NCBI GenBank assembly: GCA_002270565.1
Contig: NQMI01000008.1
Location: forward strand, 624,807-688,806
DNA: 64,000 nt
Direction of reading: 5' to 3'
Source: Stenocarpella maydis
Lineage: Eukaryota > Ascomycota > Sordariomycetes > Diaporthales > Diaporthaceae
This document shows positions 22,873 through 34,796 of the stretch, one piece after another (within the stretch, counting starts at the first letter, position 1; every line of letters begins with the position of its first letter). The position numbers were made by a program, and so were the translations under genes. The notes under the pieces are model-generated. The model was not told the origin of the DNA, did not search any database, and worked only from the letters and a program-made list of their open reading frames with translations.

Positions 22873-25054
22873 TCAATATTCCAAACCGAGACCCGTCCTT
22901 GGGTCCACAAAGGCCATGGTGCCTTGGCAGAAATCAGTTTCCCAAAGAGTCGACATGTCGAAACCTCCCTCCAGACACCCCCACACCGGCTCGCACGTGA
23001 ATAGAATGGTCTGGTCCGGCTCTCCTCCATTGACATCCATGACAAGTTCATGGTAGTTTATATTGGAGTCTCTGCCACCACGGCCGGAAAGGTTGACACA
23101 GTTACCAGCATGGAAAGGCCTGATGCCAATCACAGACAGGGCCTCCATCTCAGACTGGCTGTGGTTCCCAGGGACGACCAATATCGACACAAACTGGAGG
23201 GCCCATCTCGGCAACTGGAGCAGGTGGCGGAGGCTGTCCCGCCACTCCTCGATGCTTTCAAAATTCCGCGGGTTGGCTTCGTACCCGACCCTCATGGCGC
23301 TTGTCGCGAAGGCTGGTGCTGCAGCATCCAGCCCGAGCTTCCTCTGAACGCACCTGTCGCCCCAGAAGTCCTCGCAATCCAAGGCCAGGATGGCATTCGC
23401 CGGCGTGAGGGCATCAACCCATGTCGCGTGGAATGTGACTTCTCCGCCGGCCGGTCTAAGCAGGGCTTGAGACTTTCTCAGCGGTTCGTAAAAGTCATCG
23501 CTGACTACTTCCATGCATGCCTGATCGCGCGGCCAGCGCGTGGACATTATAATATGGCTGACTTGTTTCTCGGTGAGATGAGTTTTGCCACTGCAGCTGT
23601 CATCTGCTTCCATCATGATGTTGACAATCTCATCTTGCTTGTTTCCCTGACCAAACACCAGCCCACCACGAATCTTGGACATCCCTAGCTCTCTCCCATT
23701 CGCCAGGAGAGGCTCGCGCAAAGACTTTATGAGGAAGGCGGAGCCAAGACTCCAAGCGTAGAGGGGACAACGAGGCCCAAGGACCTTGGTTCTGGCGAAG
23801 CACCAAGCTCCATGTTTGTTACACACACAGACTGGGAAGCCCGGGAGGACCCGCCGCATGGTAAGCCGCTCCACTGGCGGTAACACGAGTAATTCTCCGA
23901 CCTCTGGGTGCTCTATGCGCCACGCAGACAGCCTGCTGGCACTCTGGCCACAGTGAAGCAGGGCTGGAGGTCCGCAGATATGTAAACTCAGTCGCCTGAT
24001 GTCCATGTGCGACTTGATGAATTCTGCCGTCTTGCGCCACATCAACGAGGTATGCCGGCGCGAGGGACGCTCGTCCTCCGCACATGGCTCCTCTTCCGAG
24101 GTTTCCACAACTGCATACCCGCAATCCCAATCCATGATATGAAGCTCAATGCTCCTGAGCCCCCTGAGTGCCGACCGCGAGCGGTCCTGGAAAAAGCATA
24201 ACGCTGCATGCGCCGCATTGAACTTCGAGCCGTACCCGCCCCGCTGGCTGCAGGTGCAAAAGGCGAAGCAGTTCTCCGAGTAGAAGATGGGCTCTGCCTC
24301 TTGGCGGGCGAGGCGGCAGACCATCAAGATCTTCAGATCAGGCCTCGGATGGCACGGCTCTGCGAACCTCGCCGGCCGCTCTAGCCTGGAGCTCCGCATG
24401 GCATACTCGAACCAGTCCTCGTGGCACTGGCGCGGGCTGAAGTACGTGGCAATACATGCCTTCTTGCTGTTGCTGCCGTCGTGTTCGAGTTCTGAGACGC
24501 CACGAGTCAGTCGTCAGAAAACGAAGAGAGAAGTGCCATCACAACATGGCAAGGACCTGGCCGTACTGGGCACACAGCTCTTAAGAATGAAGACATGCAT
24601 AGCAGATACAGTGTCCCCAACGGGGCGCAGACGTATTGAGAAGTTGCTTACTGTTCCTCTCGGACCCAGGTAGGCTTATGCCCTTCCTCTGCTTCCTCTT
24701 GGCGCCGCCCTCGGCGGTGAGCTGAGAATACTCTGCGAAGGAGATGTGGACCTTCTTGGTGACTAGCAGCTCGCGCCATATTATACAGCGGGTCTCCGCG
24801 CGCAGCCGAAACAACAGGGAACCGCCTTGGCCAGAAGGTTGATTGCTGCTCGGCGGGCGGTTGGTGGGATCACCAGCGGGAGGCAGTGGGGAGGATTCGG
24901 CGATAGGGTGGCCAGGAGCAGGGCTGGTAGGGCTGTTTGGAGGCGCGCCCGCAGCCGTGTCGTCGCAATAGGGGGTCTTGTCCCGGCATTGGATCGAGAA
25001 ACTGGATTTGACTGCTGCCGCTATCAAGTCATGTAGGTGGTTATTGGGGTTCAT
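22873..25054 (-). CDS. DUF7730-like (F-box-type) fungal protein
   Basis: Two exons, 25054-24652 and 24491-22873, give 673 residues. The donor AACA|GTAAGC and acceptor CTCAG join in phase to read SERNKLEHDGSNSKKACIATYF. The opening block GSLLFRLRAETRCIIWRELL resembles the LP-E-R-IY start of fungal DUF7730/F-box-like proteins, and ILMVCRLARQEAEPIFYSENCF is the matching second block (VCRQ...EA-P-FYS-N-F). The first 80 residues are Pro/Ser-rich and disordered. The rest has several Cys/Trp-rich stretches without a named domain. Such proteins form large fungal families of unknown role, perhaps substrate recognition. A second intron in the long exon cannot be excluded. Confidence 0.7.
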
Positions 25055-25608
25055 TTTTGTCTTTCAACTGGATATCCGAAGGCCTGCTGCACAAGGTAGT
25101 GGATAATTTGAAAACCCATGCCCAATGAGGCCGAGAATGATGGAGGGGGAAAAGCCCAGTGTTGTTTGTGTTCACTTGTTGAGATGCAGCTGGGACGGGG
25201 ACAGCTGGTCCCAGGCAACTACAGCCAGGTGTGGGTGATACCGCGCGGAAGCCACGCCCTCACGACTGGCCTTTCAGCAGCGACATCCGGTCAGGTTGGC
25301 TGTAACAAATCCAGCTGAGCCCTTCGCCTGTAGTCCAGAGATAGATTGAGCCAGCACCCCGAACCTTGGGTGAGCTGTAGGTGTACGGCTTGAAGGGGAG
25401 GGGGTGGGGCTGGGAATGGTCAATGGAGGCCAGCCAGCATTTATCATACATGCGTCGCCGGTTGTTATCCCAAGGGTCAGTAGATTTGATGGCCGAGACC
25501 CGATATCCTTGTCAGGTCTGTCATCGACTATGTAGCCTGGACTTTGGGCCTTGGCCAATAGTACCTAGGTATATAAATGACCGAGGACCTCCTCGAGGAT
25601 GCAGTAAC
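25055..25608. other. Spacer between DUF7730-like gene and JEN gene
   Basis: Promoter of the gene starting at 25054 and 3' flank of the transporter gene; no convincing reading frame. Confidence 0.45.
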
Positions 25609-27758
25609 CTAAACCGCCTGGGCTGCCTTGTCCTCACCTCGACCCGTTTCCATCCTGTCCCGGGGGTGGGTGGCCTGCTCGATCGTCTCCTCGCCCGCAA
25701 TCTCCCGCACATCCGCGTCATGGTCAACTTCGAACCTGCGCCCCAGGCACTCGGGCCCGATGAAGGTAAGCAGGAGGATTAAAAGGTAGACACAGCCCAT
25801 GAAAATACAAATGACCTTGCCGTAGCCGTAGCGCTTCACGTCGCCCTTTGGCGGCAGGGGAAACCGCTCGCCGATGGTGGCCTCGATGGTGGAGCTCGCA
25901 GAGCTGACGAGGTTTCCGAGCTGGTACGAAGTGCCCACCACGAAGGTCCTGAAGGCACCTGGAGACAGCTCCATGAGGTGGATTGGAATGACACCCCAGG
26001 CACCCTGCACGCAGAACTGCTCGAAAAAGGCAGCCGCAATGACCCTCTCGTTCTCGACAAAGCTGTACGGATACAGGAGCGCGCCACCGACGATGCAGAT
26101 GACAATGATGCTGAGTCGTCTACCAAAGGACTGCGACAGGTAGCCGACGACGGTGCCACCAGTCATGGCTCCTAGGTTGGCAACCACCTGGGTTATCGTC
26201 ACCTGGTTGTCGCTGAACTCGAACTGGTTCTTGAGCATGGTCGGGTAGAGGTCCTGGCTGCCGTGGCTCATAAAGTTGAAGCCGGCCATGAGGAGAACGA
26301 GGTATGTGAGAAGCAGCCAGTGCCTCCGCAGGGCGACCTTGCCCTCTTGTATGAAGGCCTTGGAGGCACTGCCCCCGCCGGCCTGCGCAGTACGACGTAC
26401 AGACTCGCGCTGCTGGTGTGCGTTTGTCTCGGGAAGCACCAGGCGCCAAAGAATGATGAGCACGGGCGGGCATGCGCCAAACCAGTACAGGGGCCTCCAG
26501 GAGTGTGGCGTGGTGTCGACCAGGCCCCGTGCGAAAGCGGTGGCCAGGAGATAGCCAAATGCATAGCCTTGCTGTAGGATACCCGACATCAACCCGCGCG
26601 TCTCCTCGGGGAGGTCTTCCAGCGCGGTGGCTGCCGCATTGCCGTACAGACCGCCCATGGCTACACCAAACAGGGCCCTGCAGGCGAGGAACTGGTCGTA
26701 GGTGTTGCAGAAGCCCGTGCCCTAGGCCTCGATGTTAGCCCGGCTGCCATTCCCGTGTGGCCAAGTCATTGGGGAAGTATAGGTCCGTGAACATGCAGCA
26801 GACGGCTGTGTGGTCAAGATACTGCTTGAGCAGTAACATTTGAAGTGTGGTAGAGCGCTTGCACCACTCAGTCGCACGTGCGGGCCCGGGGGTGTGGGCA
26901 GCCAAGGCCTGGTGGTCCGAGCGGGCACGTCTTGGCGCATGTGCTGGGGCTTCCCCAGAAAGCTTATTTGGAGGCGCGTAGAGAAATACCGGTAGGGAGG
27001 CTTACCAATTCCAGAACTATGAACAAGATATTATTGACAATGAAAGGCCACTTGCGGCCATAACGATCTGCCGCAATCCCGAAAATGATGCTCCCTACGC
27101 TGCGAAACATGAGCACGAGTGTGATTCCCCAGGTGATGTCGGTGTTGGTTTTACTGGTATTGTCAGTACCCAGCGGATTCAACAGCCTTGGGGGGGGAGT
27201 GGGGGTGGAGTGGTGAGTGGTGAGCATGGCGCACTAGGAACGCACGCCGTCACCGGGTCTTCTTTGACAGGGTGTTTCCAAGGGGGATTAAAGGATTAAA
27301 CAAGATTCATTTGTGGTAAGGGCCAGGCAGGAACAGAAAGCTGGTCGGGAGAATGGCGACACAAGTCTTGCAAAAGGACCTACTTGAATGTCTTGGCGAG
27401 GTCGCTCACCGTAAGCGAGACAGTGAAGAAATCAAACGCATCCCAGGTCTGTGAAGGACTAGGTAGTTAGTGTTTGTTCCTGGACGTGCGCAAAGGCGGT
27501 TTGGGAATGGCCGGCTCGTACCCAAGCGAAGAAGGCAACCCCGAAAAATGCCCAGTGACGGCGGTTGAGCATCCTGAGCAGCCTGAAGGGGTTGGCCAGC
27601 TTGGTCATGGGCGGCTTCAGGCTGCTGAGGCGTGATGCGAGGTATTGACCGGCCGACATGCCATGGTGAGGCGGCTCGTCACCAAGGTGGTCATCTGTTG
27701 GCGCCGGCTGAACAGTGGCCGATTCATGCTCGGTCGTAGGCTTCTCGTTGACCGACAT
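25609..27758 (-). CDS. JEN-family monocarboxylate/proton symporter (MFS)
   Basis: Four exons, 27758-27522, 27448-27384, 27153-27006 and 26721-25609, give 520 residues. The joins restore FFAWTWDAFDFFTVSLTVSD and the NKTNTDITWGITLVLMFRSVGS block, both typical of yeast Jen1 relatives. The family signature is intact as NFMSHGSQDLYPT (299-311), the segment that shapes the substrate path in Jen1. About twelve hydrophobic helices are visible, with DRYGRKW as the MFS loop 2-3 motif. The N-terminus (about 75 residues) and the C-terminal tail (EEETIEQATHPRDRM...) are hydrophilic and cytoplasmic; in yeast such tails carry endocytosis signals. Expected role: uptake of lactate, pyruvate or other carboxylates at the plasma membrane. 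In fungi these genes are usually glucose-repressed; no site was verified here. Confidence 0.9.
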
Positions 27759-29222
27759 TGCTGATGGGGAGGCAAAGGTACGTCCGTATCGCACTCGTAG
27801 CTGGCCAGGAAGTGAGGAGAGGGGGGGCTCGGGACGGGCATCCTCATCGCAGGCAAGCAACTGGACACCAGTGCCTGATATATATATATATATAAACACC
27901 CGACACGCCGGGATTCACTTGTTCTGTGGTAGCCTAGATCATAAAGATGGGGTGGCGTGCGGGGTTGCCCATCAGAGACAGGGGCGAGAACCGAGTTGGG
28001 CCAGTCCAGCTGATGATGGAGGATTGATGGCGCGCCGCATCGGGGACGGCCTAGTTGGTCGAGCGCGAGGCTTGCAGGGATTCCGAGTCATCTTCCTCTT
28101 TGTGCACTGTCGTGGGCAGGGTGAAGCTGATGGATCTCACCCAGCAAGATTCACAAGGCTCTGGGCCGTGGCTTGGGCCATTTTACCCTCTCAAGAGTAG
28201 GGACCTGAACTGGCCCCCAGTGTTTCTCCGAGGTTCCATCCTGAAGACGAGGCAGGTTGCAGCACGGGCTGGTGATGCCTCGTGCTCGGCTGGGGGGTCT
28301 TGTCAGGGGCCAGGGCGTGTTGAGTGCCGGCTTGGCCAATCCATCGCCTCTCCCCACGCGCAGACCCCAGGCGCTTCCCGCAGCCGTCTGACCCCACGAG
28401 CCAGGTCTAGTGTAAGCGGGGAGTGTGCATGGTGAAAAGAAAACGACAGGGCTACGGATCTACGGAGCAGATACACAACATATCCACGGCACAGTCCAGT
28501 CGGCGGGCAGCAGAACGTCCATCGTGTGTGGTGGAGCCCACCGAGCTTTTCATCCCAGGCGTCCAGGCCCAGCTTCGCACCCACACGCTCCTTCACACAG
28601 GACTCTCCAACATCGGCAGAGGCTGTCGTCGATGCGAGAGTGTGTCTGTCTGCTCATCTTGCACGCATTTTGGCTTGGCACCACTGCATGTGCTGAACTA
28701 AGACCCGTGCAGTAGGCGTGCCTGTTGAAGCATCGGCTTACTCACGGGTGCTACGCTCCGAGGCCGTGACGTCGCCATGAGCCCTTGTCTTTCTGGCCTG
28801 GGCCGTGAAGCCAGGCCAGAAAGTGAAAGCAATGATAGGCTGCGGGAACCCTCACGCTGACGACACACTTTCGAGATGTGCGGGTACGCAGCAGGGATGC
28901 CTTGCTCCTATCTTGCTGCACGCGAACCCACGACCCAACCATCCATTATATTCTGTCTGTCTGTCTGTCTGTCTATCTGTCTGTCTTTGCTGCGCTGAGG
29001 GTCGCAATGAGTACAGTGACTGACGTACGTCCACGCATAGGCTGCCTCCCAGTGCGCCATATCTGGGCCGTAACCATGAAATACCTACTTGTATAAGAGG
29101 ACGAACCGTCTAGGCCTGCGGCCCTCCCAGGCTCCCCCCCCCCCAAAAAGCTTGCTACTCTTCCGCCTGCTCCTATGCCCACTGCCCGGGTGTAACCAGG
29201 TTTTATATCTGCCGATAAAAGC
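27759..29222. other. Divergent intergenic region between JEN and the molybdoenzyme gene
   Basis: Contains promoters for both genes. A (TA)n run at 27878-27894 and a CTGT tetranucleotide run at 28952-28986 are present. Short frames have no recognisable product. Confidence 0.5.
28952..28986. repeat. CTGT tetranucleotide microsatellite
   Basis: About eight units of ctgt with one ctat variant, roughly 240 bases before the start of the sulfite-oxidase-like gene. Confidence 0.9.
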
Positions 29223-31298
29223 ATGGCACCAGCTGAGCCAAACGCTCTTCCTTTCCAGGCCAAGGGGGAGGAGCCCTACTTCCCTGAAGAGATCGAGGGC
29301 TGGAAAGGTTATATCGAGTGGGAGAAATACCCTGAAAAGAAGAAGGAAGCCGAAGCCATCCTGGAGCAATATGACTTTCCTGATGTACGCAGTCGTCGCA
29401 TAGCCCACCTCGCCTCTGCGACAAAGTATCTCGGAGCTCCCGCTGACACAATGTAGCCCCCTGAGTTCCAGCTACAATACGTGCCGCCCAAGAATCCTCT
29501 CTTGACCGGCGAGAGGTTCAAGCAATACCACTATGCACTGGGGCCCACGGTCGCGTCCATCCCCGACATCAGCTGGAAGTACGTCCTCCAGGAGAAATCC
29601 AAGGACATGGTCCACGTCCTCCAGTTCCCATACAACGGAGAGCCGCCCCGCGACCGCCTCGTGGCGAACCCCATCACATCCAACGCGGATTTCTTCGTCC
29701 GCAACCACGGAGGCGTGCCCGAGGTTGACGCCGAGAGGTACTACCTCGACGTCGGCGGCTACGTCAAGGAGCCCAGGCGCATTTCGCTCGCCGACCTGCA
29801 GAACGAGGACCTCTTTCCGCGCAAGACAATGACCGTGACCCTGCAGTGCTCAGGTAAGCTTCTAGAGCCCCTTTTTTTTTTTAAAAAAAAAAAAGAAAAA
29901 GCCACTATTTGGGAATCACAATCTCCTCCCCGTGGCCCATATCTCAAAAGCCATGGCCACGCTGTGGCCCATTCCGCGTTGTCTTTGAATGAAGCTTCTT
30001 CCTTGGCTCTTTAAAACCTGACTCTTGATGCTGGACCAGGAACTCGCCGTATTGAGCAGATCCACGAATACCCAGGCGACGGAGATGAGCTGATCAACGC
30101 CCCCTGGGGGGAAGGTGCCATCGGTAACGCCACGTGGACGGGCGTCTCGCTCAAGAAGGTGATCAAGTACTGTGGCGGGCTGACCCCAGAGGCCAAGGCG
30201 GGTCACCTCGAGTTATTTGGCGCCGACACCTACTTCAAGAAGGGCAAGGTGATGAACTACAGGGTCAGCGTCCCCTGGCGCAAGGCCAAGGCCAACGAGG
30301 TCCTTCTCGCCTGGGAGATGAACGGCCAGCCGCTGCCACGCATCCACGGTTATCCCCTGCGTGCCGTCGTGTGCGGCTACATAGGAGCCCGGAGCTGCAA
30401 GTGGCTGTACCGCATCGACGCGATATCAGAGCCCTCGCTCGCGCCAGTCCAAAGGAAGGAATATCTATACTACACGACTCAAGTGGGCAAGCAGAACTCG
30501 CTGTACTCCAATGGCTTCAGCATCCAGGAAAGTGAGTGCAGACCTCCCCATGCTACAGCTCCCAGATCCTTGTGTGTTTTGAGATATTCGAGAATGTACA
30601 AGTCCAGGCCCGTGCCAGGTGGTTAAACGTTTACTAGTGCCGGTGAGCAGCGCCATAATGTCCCCCGTCGACAAGGCCCAGATAGTGCACGACGGTAAGA
30701 TCAAGCTCCGGGGCTGGGCCTACAGCGGGGGTGGCCACTGGCCTGTCCGCGTCGAGGTCAGCGGCGACGGCGGTAGTATCTGGTACGAAGTGCCTTATGA
30801 TAAGATGAGCAAGAAGTACTTTCACGCATGGAGGATCTGGGAGATTGATATGCCTGTCGATCCCGAGGTGAGAACGTTGTGCCTTATTTGGCGGAACAGC
30901 CGTTGCTTACTTCTCAACCTCAGGGCTGGCTGGAGTTCTGCGTCAGGACCTGGGACAACGCACTGAACACGCAGCCGACCTTCGTCCGCTCGGCATGGTG
31001 AGTGTCCACGTTATGCGCCCCAACCATCTTGCTGAATATTACAACATGAGTACATGCTTATGAGCTCGCTGACCACTCTCCCAGGAACTGGGATCTTCAC
31101 GTGACATCGTCGTGCCACCGTATCAAGGTTTACAGCATCAACCGGTCACGGCCCGCAACCGCGGCGAGGCTGAGGCTGCTAGAGGAGAAGGGCATGTCCA
31201 TCACTCCCATCACTAAGCCTCTGGAGTTTGACCTCGAGTCCGAAGAGGAATGGCGTGCCAACATGCTCGCACGAGACGGCAGGGACCCCGAGGAGTAG
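29223..31298 (+). CDS. Sulfite oxidase-family molybdopterin enzyme
   Basis: Six exons, 29223-29384, 29457-29853, 30040-30531, 30638-30867, 30924-30997 and 31085-31298, give 522 residues. The joins restore [26 protein letters not shown] and RSAWNWDLH. Cys185 in LQCSG is the expected molybdenum ligand; [13 protein letters not shown] (RNH at 136-138) and [13 protein letters not shown] are the other cofactor-pocket blocks. The C-terminal half ([29 protein letters not shown]) is the immunoglobulin-like dimerisation domain. There is no cytochrome b5 domain and no obvious mitochondrial targeting peptide, which distinguishes it from animal sulfite oxidase and fits plant-type or other b5-less members. 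Likely reaction: sulfite to sulfate with O2 or another acceptor. Intron 2 contains a T-run/A-run inverted repeat. Confidence 0.88.
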
Positions 31299-31316
31299 TG
31301 TGTGTGTGTGTGTGTG
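31299..31316. repeat. TG microsatellite
   Basis: Nine TG units starting at the base after the stop codon of the molybdoenzyme gene. Confidence 0.9.
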
Positions 31317-31607
31317 GTTGGCTCAGCGTTTCGGCTTGGCCAGGAATGAATTTTGATGCTCGCTCTAATCTACTTCAATCTCATACCTGAATGCCATGTG
31401 CTGAGTATATCCACGGGTTGATGAGCACATGCCAGTGTTGGTTGACACGACCGTTAGACCTGGCAGAGCGTTTTGCGAACCTGGCTGGTTTGAGTTGAGC
31501 TGGCACATGCGATGGGGGATATTGCATTGCAGTTATGCCACTTCGACTCCTGTGCTTGCGCCAAGTATCTAGGCGTCGCTTTGGCCTGCCCAGACCTTCC
31601 ATGCCGG
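31317..31607. other. Spacer between converging genes
   Basis: 3' flanks of the molybdoenzyme gene and the DUF726 gene; no gene seen. Confidence 0.45.
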
Positions 31608-33821
31608 CTATTGCTTCTCAGCCTCGCGAAGCATATCCTCCTCTGTCATCACCTTCTCTGTAGGCGCCGGCTTCTTCCTGTTGATACCGGACACCTTGTT
31701 GCCCACCCAGTCCATTGCTTTGGGCCCCTTGCTCTTCTGCTCAACCTCCTTCTCCATATCGGCAGCCTCCTCTTCAGCAGACTTGCCCTCCGCAGCCTTC
31801 CTCTCGCGCTCTTCCTTGTCTTCTTTCTCCTGGCGCTTCAATTTCTTCATCTGGATCTCCACGACATCGCCATCAATGTCCTCTAGATCAAGCTTCTGCA
31901 GGATCGACCCGACCAAGAAGCGATACTGTGTGTGCCCGTCCACGAAATCGGAGACATCGACGTTCTCGATGCCCTGGACATCGCGAATCGCCTGCAGGCC
32001 GGCAATACCGTACTGCAGGCTGTTTGCGCGGTATAGAAAGGCAAGCAAATAGTCCTTCGTTGAAAAGACGTTGATCACTCTCCCGGCGACAAGGGACCGG
32101 ATTTTGCGCCAGGCTATAGGGTCAGATGGTGCAGCGGCGCCGATGAGGCAGACTGATTCCACCAGGCCGAAGGCTTTGCGACCCGCAAGCTCAGCAAGAC
32201 ATGCGTAGATTACTCTGGCGCCCATCGAGTACCCTATCAGCGTGACTGGTCGCTCGCCTTGGACCTTGTTGATGAGCGCATCCGCGAGGACCTTGCCTGC
32301 CTTCTCACTGCGAGATACTGCGACGCTGAAGGGGTTGTCGATGACACGCGAGGCTTTGGCGAGGGCGTAGGGCAAGGTGAGAGCTGAGGCGAGAGTGGCA
32401 AATATGGTGCGGCTTAGGATCTCCTTCTTGGCGAATCCCCAGGCGTAGCTCTTGATGTACGTGTTCAGGGCGCAGCCCAGTCGGAGCAAAGCATCCAGCT
32501 CCCATCTGAGAGCGAAGGCCTCGGTGCTGCGCCCACTGATCGCCTGCCATGGGAGAACAACCTCGTTTTCTTCGACAAGCCAGCCTGGAATACCCACGGC
32601 AACACGGAGGTGCCTTGCGTTCTTGTCGTCCTGCTTGCCCCGCTGAAAGAGTGATGGCTTGTTGATAGGCAAGAAAGCGAAGTCCTCAACTTCCTTGGCA
32701 TACTCATCGACCATCTTCCCGGTCATCCGGCCACCGTACGCACCAAACAATATGCCAACTAGCGGTGCGCTGCCAGCTAATGCGCCCAGGTATCCTGCGG
32801 TGGCTGTGGCCCCGAGCCCCAGACCGCCCATGACCGTGCCTACTCCAGCAGCCAGCAGAGGAGCAGCAAGACCGCCGGTCACTCCAATAAGCACGGCTCC
32901 CGCAACTGCGCCGAGGCCAACCTTCCACTTCCGGGCGGTTGACCCCTCCTCTGCCTTCCTCTTGGTCTCCTCGTCTGCGTTCATCTGCTGCTTCGCGGCC
33001 TCGAGGAGCCCCTTGGCCACAGATATCTCATCCTGAGACAAGAGCTCTGCGGACAGGCCCAGTGAACTTGCCAGCCGAAGCATGAGAACTCTGGATTCTG
33101 CCGGGTAAGACTGCAGTCCGAGCAGGATAAGTAAGATTGAGTGCATAATTAGGATGCGACGGGCGTCGCTCAGTGAAAGCAGCGGGGTGTCCAGCGGTGG
33201 GAAAATGCTCTGAAGGGTCTCTCCGGCCGCGTCTGGCCTCGGTTGGCTTGAGGGACGGGATTCGCAGCCGTGGTGAGCTGGCTCCTCGCCACCCTCGCGC
33301 TGGTTGACAGCCTCGCCAATACGCTGCATGACCTTGTCGCGCCAGTCGTCGAAATGCGTCAGCGCGGCCTTCTTGAAGGACTCGTTCTGCGGCCTGGCAA
33401 GGTCCTTGGCCCGTTTCTCGAAGGCCTTCCTCGCCTTTTCGGCGGCGTCGTCACGCTTTTCCCCGTCCGTCTTGGGGATTCCTGTCTGCCCTAGACCCTC
33501 AGTCCCAGGTGCCTCTTCTGCAGCCTCGTCCAGACCACTGTCTCCTGCAGCCTCGGGCTTGGTTTCGATGGTAGCATCATCGCGAACCGGACCCGATGAG
33601 CGCCTGATTTTGAGCGGTGTGGCAGTCTCGGATTTGTTGGGGTCGAAGGCGTCGACGAGCTGGCCTCGCATCACCTCGACCAGGTCTGCGATCAGCAGCA
33701 GTAGATTCGCCCTGTCCTCTTGCGTGGGGAGGATGGTGGTGAGCGACTCCCCCTGTTCATGGCCGGATCGGGGGCTCGACGCCTGCCCCTTGTCGGCGAG
33801 GTTCTTGAGCCTGGAAAACAT
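31608..33821 (-). CDS. DUF726 (TMCO4 / yeast Mil1-like) protein
   Basis: Single exon, 737 residues, first ATG at 33821. The centre has a long Gly/Ala membrane-like stretch (VGLGAVAGAVLIGVTGGLAAPLLAAGVGTVMGGLGLGATATAGYLG, read in blocks) and then an alpha/beta-hydrolase-like part with GYSMGA near residue 530 as the nucleophile elbow, followed by CLIGAAAPSDPIAWRKIRSLVAGRVINVFS. This order is the DUF726 family, including human TMCO4 and yeast YFL034W (Mil1, an adaptin-binding protein). The N-terminal 200 residues are acidic and poorly conserved; the tail is a Lys/Glu-rich coiled coil. Predicted at membranes of the secretory pathway. Enzyme activity is unproven for the family. Confidence 0.87.
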   Translation of the reverse strand: MFSRLKNLADKGQASSPRSGHEQGESLTTILPTQEDRANLLLLIADLVEVMRGQLVDAFDPNKSETATPLKIRRSSGPVRDDATIETKPEAAGDSGLDEAAEEAPGTEGLGQTGIPKTDGEKRDDAAEKARKAFEKRAKDLARPQNESFKKAALTHFDDWRDKVMQRIGEAVNQREGGEEPAHHGCESRPSSQPRPDAAGETLQSIFPPLDTPLLSLSDARRILIMHSILLILLGLQSYPAESRVLMLRLASSLGLSAELLSQDEISVAKGLLEAAKQQMNADEETKRKAEEGSTARKWKVGLGAVAGAVLIGVTGGLAAPLLAAGVGTVMGGLGLGATATAGYLGALAGSAPLVGILFGAYGGRMTGKMVDEYAKEVEDFAFLPINKPSLFQRGKQDDKNARHLRVAVGIPGWLVEENEVVLPWQAISGRSTEAFALRWELDALLRLGCALNTYIKSYAWGFAKKEILSRTIFATLASALTLPYALAKASRVIDNPFSVAVSRSEKAGKVLADALINKVQGERPVTLIGYSMGARVIYACLAELAGRKAFGLVESVCLIGAAAPSDPIAWRKIRSLVAGRVINVFSTKDYLLAFLYRANSLQYGIAGLQAIRDVQGIENVDVSDFVDGHTQYRFLVGSILQKLDLEDIDGDVVEIQMKKLKRQEKEDKEERERKAAEGKSAEEEAADMEKEVEQKSKGPKAMDWVGNKVSGINRKKPAPTEKVMTEEDMLREAEKQ

Positions 33822-34796
33822 GGTCACTTGTGTTCGAGGTCGCGATGGTACAGCACCACATCCTAGGTGGTACTTGAAGCTGTACCGTTATCGTACACTC
33901 CCTCGGGCAGCTCACACGTCACCTTTTCTCTGGTGAGACATGTTAAGATGTGCGTGGACACACGCCTCTGATGGCTTGGGGTGATGTCATGGCCTTAGCA
34001 GGAGCATTTGGAGAAGCAAGCAAAGGCACTTTGTTGAGACAAGCACCAGGGTTGGACCAGCACCAGGGTTGGACCAGCACCAGGGTTGGACCAGCACCAG
34101 GGTTGGACCAGCACCAGGGTTTGACCCTAGGTCGTCCCCTCAAACACACTGCCCGAGCTGTTCGCCCGACGACTCTGGTGGTCTTCCATTTGTGCAACTG
34201 GCCAATGCCCTTTCCCCGCGATCGTGACGTGATTGATTATTCACAGGGTTCCTGGAAGCTAGTTTGGCTCAGGTCAGGAACGCGGCAGCCACTGGTGCGT
34301 GTCGGAGAGGACCGACCGCATGTAACGGCACTCGCTAGTACTACGTATAGAGCTGAAACTGTCGGTTTGGCCTGCCAGGTAGGGTGCGTCATACAACGTC
34401 ATGAGATCTTGGATACAAATTGCCATCGCTCGACGCCGCCTCTGGCACCGTGAATTGCATGCCCAGAAATGCAGCACATGAGATCATGGTTCCGCGTCCC
34501 GGGCCCTGGCAGGACCCTGTTTTCCATGATCGTCCTGGGGTAATGCCGCCTGTGACATCAGTGCTGTCTGTGGTCTCTTGCTTGCACAGAGCTCGGGATG
34601 TGCTTCAGCAGGATTCATTGACTGGGCACGCGGGCTGGCTGGTGGCTTCCGGAGCGTTCATAAAGCTAACACTCCGGCTCTGAACAGCACCATGTCTCCT
34701 GTGCTATATTCCGGGTGTAGACCACAATCTCTCATCTGCGAAATCAACTTGTATTCAGTTCATCACTAGAACTCACTCGGACTTACTCTGGTCATC
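33822..34796. other. Divergent intergenic region with a minisatellite
   Basis: Separates the DUF726 gene from the Gly/His-rich protein gene. Its main feature is a 17-bp tandem repeat at 34044-34126. No protein gene seen. Confidence 0.5.
34044..34126. repeat. 17-bp minisatellite
   Basis: Four exact tandem copies of caccagggttggaccag and a fifth partial copy with one change (ggtttgacc). The near-perfect identity implies recent expansion or homogenisation. Confidence 0.95.
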
